Part shown: piece by piece, positions 1-7,679 of the stretch
How positions within the stretch are numbered: position 1 is the stretch's first letter
Layout of the letters: every line of letters starts with the position of its first letter
From: Myxococcota bacterium
GTDB lineage: Bacteria > Myxococcota_A > Polyangia > Polyangiales > Polyangiaceae
Assembly: GCA_963169165.1 (NCBI GenBank)
Contig: CAUJFL010000398.1
Coordinates: 1 to 33,168, forward strand
Reading direction: 5' to 3'
DNA: 33,168 bases
Notes under the pieces: model-generated
What the model was told of the DNA's origin: nothing
What the model saw: the letters and a program-made list of their open reading frames with translations, nothing else
Databases searched by the model: none
Made by a program: the position numbers and the translations under genes

Positions 1-1912
1 CCCGCCGGATCACGTGCGGCTCGGTGTGGAAGCTGCCCGCCGCGATCGCCGCGTCGACGCCGAGGATGGGCGGGAGCTCCTCGACGCGGACCGCGACGGC
101 CGCGGCGGCGAGCCTCGCCTCTTCGCGTGTCCTCGCGACGACGAGCCCCACCGGCTGCCCCCAGAACTGGATCTCTCGATCCGCGAACAGCGGCTCGTCG
201 TGGCGAATGGCGCCGACGTCGTTGTCGCCGGGGACGTCGGCCGCGAGCAGCACCGCGACGACCCCGGGCATCGCCCGCGCCCGCTCCGCGTCGATCTCGA
301 CGACGCGAGCGTGCGTGTGCGGCGCGCGGATCGGCCAGACCTCGAGCAGCCCGCCGCGGCGCGCGGCCTCGTCGTCCACGTACAGCGCCTCCCCGGTCAC
401 GTGCCCGCGCGCCGAGTCGTGCGACAGCGCGCGGCTCGCGTCCGACCTCGGGCACGGCGCGCTCCGGGCAAAATCGAGCGGCTCGTCCTGGGCTGCCGTC
501 CGCTCGCCCGAGTAGAGCTTGCGGAGCAACGAGCCGGTGAGCCCGCGACGAAACGCGTCGCCCGCGCGCACGTCGGCGATCGGCGACAGCTCGGCGGCGA
601 GGCTGGCCTCGGCGCGCGCGACCGTGGCCTCGTCCCACGCCTGCCCCACGAGCGCGGCCTCGGTCGCCCGCGCGCGGATGGGCAGCTTCGCCACGCCGCC
701 GAACGCGAGGCGCGCGTCGACGATCCGGCCCGCGGCGTCGACCTCGACGCGCAGCGCGGCGGCGACGATCGCGATGTCGAGCTCGCGGCGCTTCGACACC
801 TTGAACGAGTCGAGCAACAGCCTGTGTCCATCCCGCGCGACCGGCGCGCGGAAGCGGATCTCGCGCACGAGCTCGTCCCGCCGGAGCGCGGTCTTGCGGT
901 AGTCGACGAAGAAGTCACCGAGCGGCAGCGTGCGCTCGGCGTCGCGCGACGCGAGCACGAGCTCGGCGTCGAGCGCGAGCAGCACCGGCGCCATGTCGCC
1001 GATCGGCGACGCGGTGACGAGGTTGCCCGCGAGCGTCGCGCGCGAGCGGATCTGCCGCGACGCGAACACGCTGAGCATCTTCTGCACGCACGGGATCTCG
1101 CGCCCCACCGTCTCCTCGAGCGCGGTCAGCGTCGCCGCGCCGCCCACGCGCCACTCGCCATCGACGCGCGAGATCCGGGCGAGCTCCGCCACGCCGTCGG
1201 TCGCGATCAGGTGCGGAAACCGCCTGTGTTGCTTGTTGATGTAGACGCCGAGCTCGGTCGTGCCCGCGAGCAGCTCCGCGTCGGGGTGCGCGGCGCGCAG
1301 CTCGAGCAGCTCGCGGAGCGTCGTCGGCCGATCGAGCCGCTCGCCGGGCTGCTCGACGTGGAGCGCCTCGGCGGGGGGCGGCCGTCGCGCGCGCAGCTGC
1401 ACGAGCGCGTCCCGCCGACGCGACCGATCGTCGAGCGCCGCGTGCATCGCGTCGCGGATGGGGCGATAGCCGGTGCAGCGGCAGAGGTTGCCCGAGAGCT
1501 GGTCCGAGATCGCCGGTCCGTCTTCGCAGTCGGGGCGGCTCCAGCCCTCGAGCATGCTCATCACGAAGCCCGGCGTGCAGTAGCCGCACTGCGAGCCGTA
1601 CGCGTCGATCATCGCCTGCTGCACCGGGTGAAGCTCGCCCCGCTCGGCGAGCCCCTCGACGGTCGTGATCTCGCGGTCGGCGAGCCCGCGCGCGAGCGCG
1701 ATGCACGAGTTGATCGCGCGCAGGGTCGTCCGCCCCTCGGCGTCGGTGTCGACGACGCAGACGGTGCAGGCGCCGCAGTCTCCCTCGTTGCAGCCCTCCT
1801 TGCTGCCGGTCAGGCCGCGCGAACGGAGCAGGTGCAACAGCGAAGTGTGGGTGCTCACGCCGTCGAGCGACAGCTCGGCGCCGTTCACGGTGATGCGATC
1901 CGTCTGCGACAT
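1..1912 (-). CDS. Xanthine dehydrogenase, small subunit fused to molybdenum subunit (3' end outside window)
   Basis: Molybdenum hydroxylase that oxidises hypoxanthine and xanthine, or a related heterocycle or aldehyde. From the ATG at 1912 the frame stays open for 637 codons to the window edge. Residues 1-160 are the two [2Fe-2S] domains: plant-type ligands C41, C46, C49 and C70, and the helical cluster C109, C112, C144 and C146. A linker (about 160-185) leads to a FAD-binding domain (about 190-330, with ELLAGTTELG and TASPIGD) and the CO-dehydrogenase-like FAD C-terminal domain (to about 475). After a short linker the a/b hammerhead domain of the large subunit begins in the same frame (HDSARGHVTGEALYVDD, about residue 500). 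Most bacteria encode these parts as separate XdhA and XdhB; here they form one chain as in eukaryotic XDH. The substrate cannot be told, because the active-site part lies outside. A TATCCT hexamer sits 9 nt before the start. Confidence 0.9.
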   Translation of the reverse strand, partial: MSQTDRITVNGAELSLDGVSTHTSLLHLLRSRGLTGSKEGCNEGDCGACTVCVVDTDAEGRTTLRAINSCIALARGLADREITTVEGLAERGELHPVQQAMIDAYGSQCGYCTPGFVMSMLEGWSRPDCEDGPAISDQLSGNLCRCTGYRPIRDAMHAALDDRSRRRDALVQLRARRPPPAEALHVEQPGERLDRPTTLRELLELRAAHPDAELLAGTTELGVYINKQHRRFPHLIATDGVAELARISRVDGEWRVGGAATLTALEETVGREIPCVQKMLSVFASRQIRSRATLAGNLVTASPIGDMAPVLLALDAELVLASRDAERTLPLGDFFVDYRKTALRRDELVREIRFRAPVARDGHRLLLDSFKVSKRRELDIAIVAAALRVEVDAAGRIVDARLAFGGVAKLPIRARATEAALVGQAWDEATVARAEASLAAELSPIADVRAGDAFRRGLTGSLLRKLYSGERTAAQDEPLDFARSAPCPRSDASRALSHDSARGHVTGEALYVDDEAARRGGLLEVWPIRAPHTHARVVEIDAERARAMPGVVAVLLAADVPGDNDVGAIRHDEPLFADREIQFWGQPVGLVVARTREEARLAAAAVAVRVEELPPILGVDAAIAAGSFHTEPHVIRR

Positions 1913-1921
1913 GGACGGCGC

Positions 1922-1927
1922 AGGATA
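1922..1927 (-). promoter_or_regulatory. Possible -10 hexamer of the xanthine dehydrogenase gene
   Basis: TATCCT on the minus strand ends 9 nt before the ATG at 1912, matching TANNNT. No convincing -35 box is seen 16-19 bp further upstream. The position implies a transcript starting at or within a few bases of the start codon. It is one of six similarly placed hexamers in the window. Confidence 0.35.
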
Positions 1928-2001
1928 GTCGCGACCGCGCGCGCTCGCACAGGCACGCGCGATGGCGCGAGGGGATTTCTTCGCTTGTCGGCGCGCGCGG
2001 G

Positions 2002-2024
2002 ATCGTGGAACGCTCTGCCACGAT
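2002..2024. promoter_or_regulatory. Inverted repeat upstream of the HD phosphodiesterase gene
   Basis: Perfect 7-bp arms ATCGTGG (2002-2008) and CCACGAT (2018-2024) are separated by 9 bp. They lie in the 157-bp gap between the divergent xanthine dehydrogenase and HD genes, 45 bp before the ATG at 2070. A dimeric repressor operator or an RNA hairpin are both possible; the arms recur nowhere else that I noticed. The rest of this gap shows no other clear signal besides the hexamer at 1922-1927. Confidence 0.35.
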
Positions 2025-2069
2025 GGGCCCCGGTCGGGGGACCCCGCGAGCCGTTGAGCCCCGCCGCGA

Positions 2070-3737
2070 ATGGCAGAACCTCCGAGTCCACGACAGATGC
2101 TGACGCGCCCGCGCGTGGGGGTGGCGCAGGGCGTGATGCTGGCCGCGCTCTTCGCGCTCTTCGCGACGCTGCTCGGCAACTTCGAGCTGCTCGTGCCGCA
2201 GTGGGCGCCGACGCTCGGACGGGCGACCCAGGTGACGCTGCGGACGCCGTACACGCCGCACATCCACACCGCGACCGACAAGTTCCGCTACGAGCAGGTG
2301 CGGAACATCGTGCCGCGCGGCGTGGTGCTCTCCGAGGCCAACATCGATCACCGGGCGGTCTTCGCGTTCGAGAGCCTGCGCCGCCCGCCGCGCCTCGTCC
2401 GCATCGGCGCCGACTTCGCGGTGCAGTTCGGCATGGGGCTCGCGCTGACGGCCTACCTCGAGCGCTTCGGTCAGAACCGCGTGAAGCTGCTGCGCACGCA
2501 GGTGGGCCTGTTCGCGATCATGCTGCTCGTGCTCGCCTTCGAGAAGGCGATCCTGCTGTTCACGGCGCTGCCCGAGGGCTTCGTCCCGATCGCGGCGGCG
2601 CCGCTGTGGGTGGCGCTGTCGTTCGATCGGCGCACGGCGTTCCTGGTCAACGTCGTGCTCGCGTTCGTCGCGGCGTCGCTGCTCAGGTACGACATCCTCT
2701 TCCTCACGCTGCTGCTGTTCCGCGGGATGGCGGCGAGCGTGCTGTTCTTCAGCGTCAAGCGCCCACGGCAGATGGTCTCGGCGGGGTTCTACGCCGGGTG
2801 CTCCTCGGTGGTCCTCTACGTCGCGGTGGCGGTCGTGCTCGAGGGAGGCTTCGACGTCGTCGGCGATCTCCGGCGAGGGGTCGACTCGGAGCTCCTCTCC
2901 TGCGTCGGCGGCGGTCTGCTCGGCGGCGTGCTCGCCAACCTGCTGCGCGAGCCCGCCGCGCGAGTGCTGGGGCACGTGTCGCGCGACCACCTGCTCTGGC
3001 TCACCGATCTCGAGCAGCCCCTGCTGCAGAAGATGGCCACCGAGGCGCCGGGCTCGTGGGCGCACGCGCGCGCGATGGCCAACCTCGCCGAGGCCGCCGC
3101 GAGCGCGATCGGCGCCGACGCGCTGCTCACCCGCGCGGGCGCCTACTATCACGACCTCGGCAAGACCCTGACGCCCAAGCATTTCATCGAGAACCTCGAG
3201 CACGACGAGGTGAGCCCGCACGAGGCGCTCGAGCCGATGGAGAGCGCGACGATCATCCGCCGTCACGTCGTCGAGGGCGCTCGCATCCTGCGCGAGGGCG
3301 GCATCCCCGAGCCCGTCGTCGAGTTCTGCTACACGCACCACGGGACGCAGGCGGTCGAGTACTTCTTTCACAAGGCCAAGGAGCAGGGCAACCCGCACGG
3401 CTACACCGAGGACGACTTCCGCTACCCGGGGATGAAGCCGCAGACGAAGGAGACGGCCATCTTGATGCTGGTCGACTCGATCGAGGCCGCGAGCCGCACG
3501 ATCGATCCGCCCGAGCGCGCGAAGTACGAGCAGATGATCGACAGGATCGTCGTCACCAAGCTCCGCGCGGGGCAGCTCGACGAGAGCGGCCTCACGATGG
3601 AAGACCTGCGGACGCTCGCCGTGCGGATGGGCGACACGCTCGTCAACGTCTACCACTCGCGCATCAAGTACCCGTGGCAGCGCGAGCGAGAGAGCGTGCT
3701 CACGCGGGCCGCGAAGCCCGCGCCGCAGGCGAAGTAG
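2070..3737 (+). CDS. PgpH-like 7TM-HD phosphodiesterase (compact form)
   Basis: Membrane protein of 555 residues with a cytoplasmic HD domain, related to PgpH/YqfF proteins that hydrolyse cyclic di-AMP. TM1 is near residues 18-42, a short external segment spans about 43-108, and several TM helices fall between about 110 and 300. The HD domain (about 325-520) keeps the metal ligands in PgpH order: H332, H361-D362 (AYYHDLGK), H399, H423-H424 (YTHHG) and D469. The segment MANLAEAAASAIGA matches the family closely. The usual long extracellular 7TMR-HDED domain is nearly absent, so the protein is well below the usual size. The start could also be the ATG at 2097; neither has a clear Shine-Dalgarno. 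The gene ends directly against the stop of the convergent aldehyde dehydrogenase gene. That it cleaves c-di-AMP is inferred from the family. Confidence 0.85.
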   Translation: MAEPPSPRQMLTRPRVGVAQGVMLAALFALFATLLGNFELLVPQWAPTLGRATQVTLRTPYTPHIHTATDKFRYEQVRNIVPRGVVLSEANIDHRAVFAFESLRRPPRLVRIGADFAVQFGMGLALTAYLERFGQNRVKLLRTQVGLFAIMLLVLAFEKAILLFTALPEGFVPIAAAPLWVALSFDRRTAFLVNVVLAFVAASLLRYDILFLTLLLFRGMAASVLFFSVKRPRQMVSAGFYAGCSSVVLYVAVAVVLEGGFDVVGDLRRGVDSELLSCVGGGLLGGVLANLLREPAARVLGHVSRDHLLWLTDLEQPLLQKMATEAPGSWAHARAMANLAEAAASAIGADALLTRAGAYYHDLGKTLTPKHFIENLEHDEVSPHEALEPMESATIIRRHVVEGARILREGGIPEPVVEFCYTHHGTQAVEYFFHKAKEQGNPHGYTEDDFRYPGMKPQTKETAILMLVDSIEAASRTIDPPERAKYEQMIDRIVVTKLRAGQLDESGLTMEDLRTLAVRMGDTLVNVYHSRIKYPWQRERESVLTRAAKPAPQAK

Positions 3738-5435
3738 TCACCCGCGCAGCGCGGCCAGCGCGACGCCGACGAGGCGTCCCCACCCGGCCGTCTGCTCGAA
3801 CGAGGTCAACCGGCGGCCGAGGTCACGCAGCGTCTTGTGGTCTGCGAACCACGCCGGCGTCGGCTTGATCACGAACGGCGCGCGGACGACCGATTTCTGC
3901 GGGTGATCGAGCATGTAAGAATTGTGTACCCAGCCGGCGCCGCTCTGGATGTCCTCGGGCGTGTGCCCCGGGAACGCCCCCCACGGCGTCACGACGAGCC
4001 CGTAGATGAGCCCCGGCCACACGTTGACGCCGATGCCGCCGAAGCGGAGCGCGGCGAGCGCGCGGTCGAGCTCGGCGGCGCGCGCCTTCGCCGTCCCGTC
4101 GTCGATGAGCAGCGTGGCCGAGAGGGTCCCCCACGCCGTCTCGTTGGCGAACTCGACGCCCTGCTCGAGGAACTCGCCCGCGTCCCCGGCTGGCAGCGTG
4201 ACGATCGACAGCAGCCCGCAGAAGGCCTCGTTCGTGAGGCCGTACTCGCCCTTGTTCGCGGGCACGTCGGGGATCAGCGTCCACGGCACGACGTCGTCGG
4301 TGCGCGGGCCGAGCGGCTGCGCCTGGGGGTAGCGCTCGAGGAACGCCCCGTAGCGCTGCTGCGCCCCCGGGTAGTACGCCTTGCGCGCGGGCGTCGCGCG
4401 GAGCTTCTCCTCGACCTTGCGCAGGAAGACTGCGCGCTGCGCCCAGCCCTCGGCGAGGACCAGCACCTTGGCCGCGTTGCAGTTGAAGCTCGCGTTCTGC
4501 GCGACCATCGCGGCGACGTGCCGCGCCTGGTACTCGAGCTCGGCCTCGGTCCACGCGCCGGGCGTGACGAGCACCGGCGTGACGCACCCGAGCTCGGCGG
4601 TGAACGGCCGGGTGTTCTTGCGGTCACCGCTCGCCTTGCGCCGCGCGACCTCGTCGCGATCGGTGCCCCACACGATCGCGTCGTAGGTGCGATCCGAGCC
4701 GGTCACGTGCAGCGTGTCGATCGACGGGTGAGACGACAGGTGCGCGCCGACGTCGGCGCCGCCGTAGACGATCGCGAGGAAGCCGTCGTCGATGAGCGAC
4801 GCGAACGCGCGCTCGAGGTGCGGCCCGACGTCGGCGTTGACGGGGTTCATCTTCAGCACCACCACCTCGTCCTCCACGAACAATTTTGTCAGCACATCCA
4901 TCGGCGGGATCGACGAGACGTTGCCGGCGCCGAGCACGAGCGCGACCTTCCCCTTGGTCCCGCGCTCGCGGTAGATGCGCCCCTGCGACGCCGGCTTGCC
5001 GGGCTCGATCCACACGTCGGCGGTGATGCCGCCGAACATGAGCTTGTCCTGCAGCCCGGCGGGGAAGACCCGCACCACCTCCTGTCCGTCGGGGCGCGTG
5101 TGGCGACCCGGCAGCGGCGGCGCGCCGCCGTGGGAGAGCGCGTCGGCGAACAGGCGCAGGTTGCGGGTCGTGGTCATCGGCCCCGCGAGCCACTCCTCGC
5201 CCTCGAGGGTGTCACCGGGGTCGATGCCCTTGCGGCGACAGCCGTCGGCGACCCACGCCTCGGCGACGCGGGCGACGCCCTCGAGGCACGCGCGCAGGTA
5301 CCTGACGCGGGCGGGGAGGTCGATCGCCAGCCAGCGGTCCTTGTTCTCCGCGACGCGCGCGACCTTGCGATCGACCTCGGCGAGCGGCGTGGGGGCGACG
5401 GCGGCGGGCGGCTCGGGGAACGCGAACGAGGACAT
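3738..5435 (-). CDS. Aldehyde dehydrogenase family protein
   Basis: NAD(P)-dependent aldehyde dehydrogenase-fold protein of 565 residues. It shows a Gly-rich nucleotide-binding segment VLGAGNVSSI (about 177-186), the KMNPVN segment with K195 where ALDHs bind cofactor phosphates, Glu281 in AELG as general base, and a probable nucleophile Cys319 in ASFNCNAAK. The Glu-to-Cys spacing fits the superfamily, but the Cys context differs from the common GQxC motif, so it belongs to a divergent branch and the substrate is unknown. I chose the ATG at 5435 (MSSFAF); an ATG 14 codons upstream gives a poor Arg/Ala-rich start. It is the last gene of a five-gene minus-strand run, 55 bp after the DUF4139 lipoprotein, and its TGA lies directly next to the stop of the convergent HD gene. 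Confidence 0.82.
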   Translation of the reverse strand: MSSFAFPEPPAAVAPTPLAEVDRKVARVAENKDRWLAIDLPARVRYLRACLEGVARVAEAWVADGCRRKGIDPGDTLEGEEWLAGPMTTTRNLRLFADALSHGGAPPLPGRHTRPDGQEVVRVFPAGLQDKLMFGGITADVWIEPGKPASQGRIYRERGTKGKVALVLGAGNVSSIPPMDVLTKLFVEDEVVVLKMNPVNADVGPHLERAFASLIDDGFLAIVYGGADVGAHLSSHPSIDTLHVTGSDRTYDAIVWGTDRDEVARRKASGDRKNTRPFTAELGCVTPVLVTPGAWTEAELEYQARHVAAMVAQNASFNCNAAKVLVLAEGWAQRAVFLRKVEEKLRATPARKAYYPGAQQRYGAFLERYPQAQPLGPRTDDVVPWTLIPDVPANKGEYGLTNEAFCGLLSIVTLPAGDAGEFLEQGVEFANETAWGTLSATLLIDDGTAKARAAELDRALAALRFGGIGVNVWPGLIYGLVVTPWGAFPGHTPEDIQSGAGWVHNSYMLDHPQKSVVRAPFVIKPTPAWFADHKTLRDLGRRLTSFEQTAGWGRLVGVALAALRG

Positions 5436-5490
5436 GGCGGCGGATGCTGCCCGATCGGCGCCCGCGCGCGAACACAATCGGCGCGCGCTC

Positions 5491-7647
5491 TCAGGGGCGA
5501 GGCTCGGCGCGCTCGACCGACAGCTCGGCGACGCCGTCCTGGAAGCGCACCTTGGCGACCATCAGCCTCTCCTGCAGCGCGACGACGGCGACGGTGGCCT
5601 TCGAGACGCGCTCGCTCACCTCCTGGAGCTTCTTCTCGAGGTGCCCGAGCAGCTGCGGGCTCGTCGTGCGCACGGCGCGCAACGTGAGCACCTGCGCGTG
5701 CAGCTCGTCCATCCGCGCGCGCAGCTCGACCATCTGCTCGCGCTGCGTCTGGATGTGCTGCTCGAGGTTGGCCATCTCGGTGTGGAGCTTGACCAGCTCC
5801 TCGATGCGCCTCTTCAGCGGGTCCTCTGGCGCGAGGCCCGACGCGTGCACGCGGATCATCTGCAGGCCGTCGGGCGAGCGGATGTCCGTCGTTCGAAAGA
5901 CCGGGGTCGCCTCGTCGATCACGACGTCGGTCTTGCCGTTCGCGGGCACCTCGACGCGAAACAGCTGCGCGTCGCCGAGGCGCTCGGTCGGCTTCGTGTC
6001 GCCCACCAGCGAGTAGCCGCGCGGCACCGTGTGCTTGACGTAGACGACGACCTTCTCGGCGAGGCGGTTCGTCAGCGACAGCACGGTCTTCTTCGTGTGG
6101 CGGAGCTCCGTGTGAAACACGCCGCGCTGCACGGTCAGGATGCGCTGGATGCGATCGCTCTCGTCGGTCTTCTTGTCGACGACCACCTGCCTGTCGAGCG
6201 CGAACGGCACGAACGCGACGGCCCCGGCGGGGATGGGATCGGCCATCCCCTCGCCGACGAAGCGCCCCTCGCCGAACACGGTGACCGGCCCCGTGTCGAG
6301 CGCGGAGCCGGTGGGGTTGCGCAGGCGCACGCTGCGAAACGGGAACTGCGCGTTGCCGCGCGCGCTCTCGGCGTCGTAGAGGTAGACGATCTCTCCGTCG
6401 GCCTCCGACGACAGGATCGAGATCATCGCGGAGGTGCCGCGCTCCACGGTCATCGGCGTGCCCGACTCGAAGTGCGACGTTCCGATCGGCTCCGAGGGCT
6501 CTTGCGCCTCGCCCGGTCCGCCGGCCTTGCCGGGGTCAGCGGCCTTCTTCTCGCGCGGCGCCTCGACGACGCGCACGCCGCCCTTCCTTCCGTCGGCCTG
6601 CCCGCGGCCGACGGCCACGATCTGCTCCGGCGCGACGCCCTGACGCAGTAGCTGGTCGCGGGCTCGGTTCGCGCGGTCGAGCGACGCCGCCATCTTGTCG
6701 CCGTCGGCCTCGTCGGCGAAGCCCTCGATCACGACGGCTTGCTTGTTGGCGCGGAGCGATCCGGCGAGCGCGTGCATGCGCTCGGCCTCCTTGTCCTTCG
6801 GCGGAGGCGGGGGCGCCGGGGGTGGGAAGGCCTGGGCGACGGCCCTCGACGAGGCGCCGCGTCCCATGCCCGAGGTCGCCTGCGCCACGGGGCGCTCCTC
6901 GGCGGGCTTGCGCGACGACGACGTCCTCGGCTCCTTCTTCGGCGCCTCACGGGCCACGTCGACCTCGGTGCGGAGCGCGCTCTCGGACAGCTCGGCGAGG
7001 ACACGGCGGTCGCCGTCACCGCCGTGGACCGCGCCGCCCGACGGGGGCGCGTGCGCGAAGAGATCGTTGGAGCGCAGCGTCTCGCGCTCGACGACGCGGA
7101 TGCCGTGGAGATCGAACCTGAACGACAGGGCCGAGCTGGAGCCCACGCCGAGGTTGACGGCCTTCCAGTCTTCTCCCGAGGTGTTGTCGACAATCGCCCA
7201 GGCGTCGAGCTTCACCTTTCCGCTCGGCGAGAGCGTGACGCGGTAGCTCGGCTTCCACGACGGCGCCTCGGTCACGTAGGACAGCTTGAGCTTGTGCGGC
7301 CCCTTTCCCCCGAGGCGGATCTCCATGTCGATGAGCCCGTCGCTCGCGCGCGGCGTGTCCGTCGGGTAGGCCACGGGCGCGGGCTGACCGGTCGTCACGT
7401 CGGTCACCGTCAACGATTTCAGGAAGTCGTCGACCTTGTCGGCGGGGACGCGGAGGCGGAGGGTGTCGCCCTCGACCTCGGCGGTGCGCTCGAAGTACGC
7501 GACGCCGTTGCGGTAGACGACGACGCGGCCGAGCGTGGCGTCGGAGCGGACGAAGCTCGTCGTCGACGCGCAGCCGGTGAGCGACGAGAGCAGGGCGAGC
7601 AAGGCGAACACCTTGCCGCGGCGAGAGGAGGAGCGTGCGTGGCGCAT
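5491..7647 (-). CDS. Lipoprotein with split DUF4139 domain and OmpA-like insert
   Basis: Exported lipoprotein of 718 residues. The signal peptide ends in lipobox LTGC (Cys26). Residues about 35-195 and 380-600 resemble the DUF4139 'mucoidy inhibitor A-like' family (RVVVYRNGVAYFERTA, SYVTEAPSWKPSYRV). Between the halves lie a Pro-rich stretch (about 273-284) and a segment like an OmpA peptidoglycan-binding module (about 288-360; VVIEGFADEADGD, RANRARDQLLRQGV, IVAVGRGQADG). The C-terminus (about 610-700) is strongly predicted coiled coil. Its place is therefore the cell envelope, possibly linking a membrane to peptidoglycan, but no activity is known. The start ATG at 7647 abuts a hairpin (7648-7668) that covers its Shine-Dalgarno. 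It follows a membrane kinase gene by 32 bp and precedes the aldehyde dehydrogenase, so co-transcription is likely. Confidence 0.8.
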   Translation of the reverse strand: MRHARSSSRRGKVFALLALLSSLTGCASTTSFVRSDATLGRVVVYRNGVAYFERTAEVEGDTLRLRVPADKVDDFLKSLTVTDVTTGQPAPVAYPTDTPRASDGLIDMEIRLGGKGPHKLKLSYVTEAPSWKPSYRVTLSPSGKVKLDAWAIVDNTSGEDWKAVNLGVGSSSALSFRFDLHGIRVVERETLRSNDLFAHAPPSGGAVHGGDGDRRVLAELSESALRTEVDVAREAPKKEPRTSSSRKPAEERPVAQATSGMGRGASSRAVAQAFPPPAPPPPPKDKEAERMHALAGSLRANKQAVVIEGFADEADGDKMAASLDRANRARDQLLRQGVAPEQIVAVGRGQADGRKGGVRVVEAPREKKAADPGKAGGPGEAQEPSEPIGTSHFESGTPMTVERGTSAMISILSSEADGEIVYLYDAESARGNAQFPFRSVRLRNPTGSALDTGPVTVFGEGRFVGEGMADPIPAGAVAFVPFALDRQVVVDKKTDESDRIQRILTVQRGVFHTELRHTKKTVLSLTNRLAEKVVVYVKHTVPRGYSLVGDTKPTERLGDAQLFRVEVPANGKTDVVIDEATPVFRTTDIRSPDGLQMIRVHASGLAPEDPLKRRIEELVKLHTEMANLEQHIQTQREQMVELRARMDELHAQVLTLRAVRTTSPQLLGHLEKKLQEVSERVSKATVAVVALQERLMVAKVRFQDGVAELSVERAEPRP

Positions 7648-7668
7648 GGCGCTCCGACAACGAGCGCC
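7648..7668 (-). promoter_or_regulatory. Hairpin covering the ribosome-binding site of the DUF4139 gene
   Basis: On the minus strand GGCGCTC, a 7-nt loop and GAGCGCC form a perfect 7-bp stem whose 3' arm touches the ATG at 7647. The GGAG Shine-Dalgarno uses the last loop base plus GAG of the stem, so it is mostly paired. The upstream kinase stops only 11 nt before the hairpin, so a terminating ribosome could open it. Confidence 0.5.
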
Positions 7669-7679
7669 GCGCGAGGTTC

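Noticed and set aside
1-1912. Frameshift separating xdhA and xdhB
   Set aside because: A codon-by-codon reading of the minus strand stays in one frame with conserved motifs on both sides of the linker, so a true fusion is the simpler reading.
14-3868. Very long open frames opposite or alongside real genes (for example plus strand 14-3868, plus strand 27283 onward, minus strand 915-3656)
   Set aside because: They are Arg/Ala-rich, lack family motifs and cross clear genes. High GC removes stop codons from shadow frames; the xanthine dehydrogenase, HD, efp and S41-like genes explain the same DNA.
7648-7668. Intrinsic terminator between the kinase and DUF4139 genes
   Set aside because: No U-run follows; the 3' arm runs straight into the start codon.
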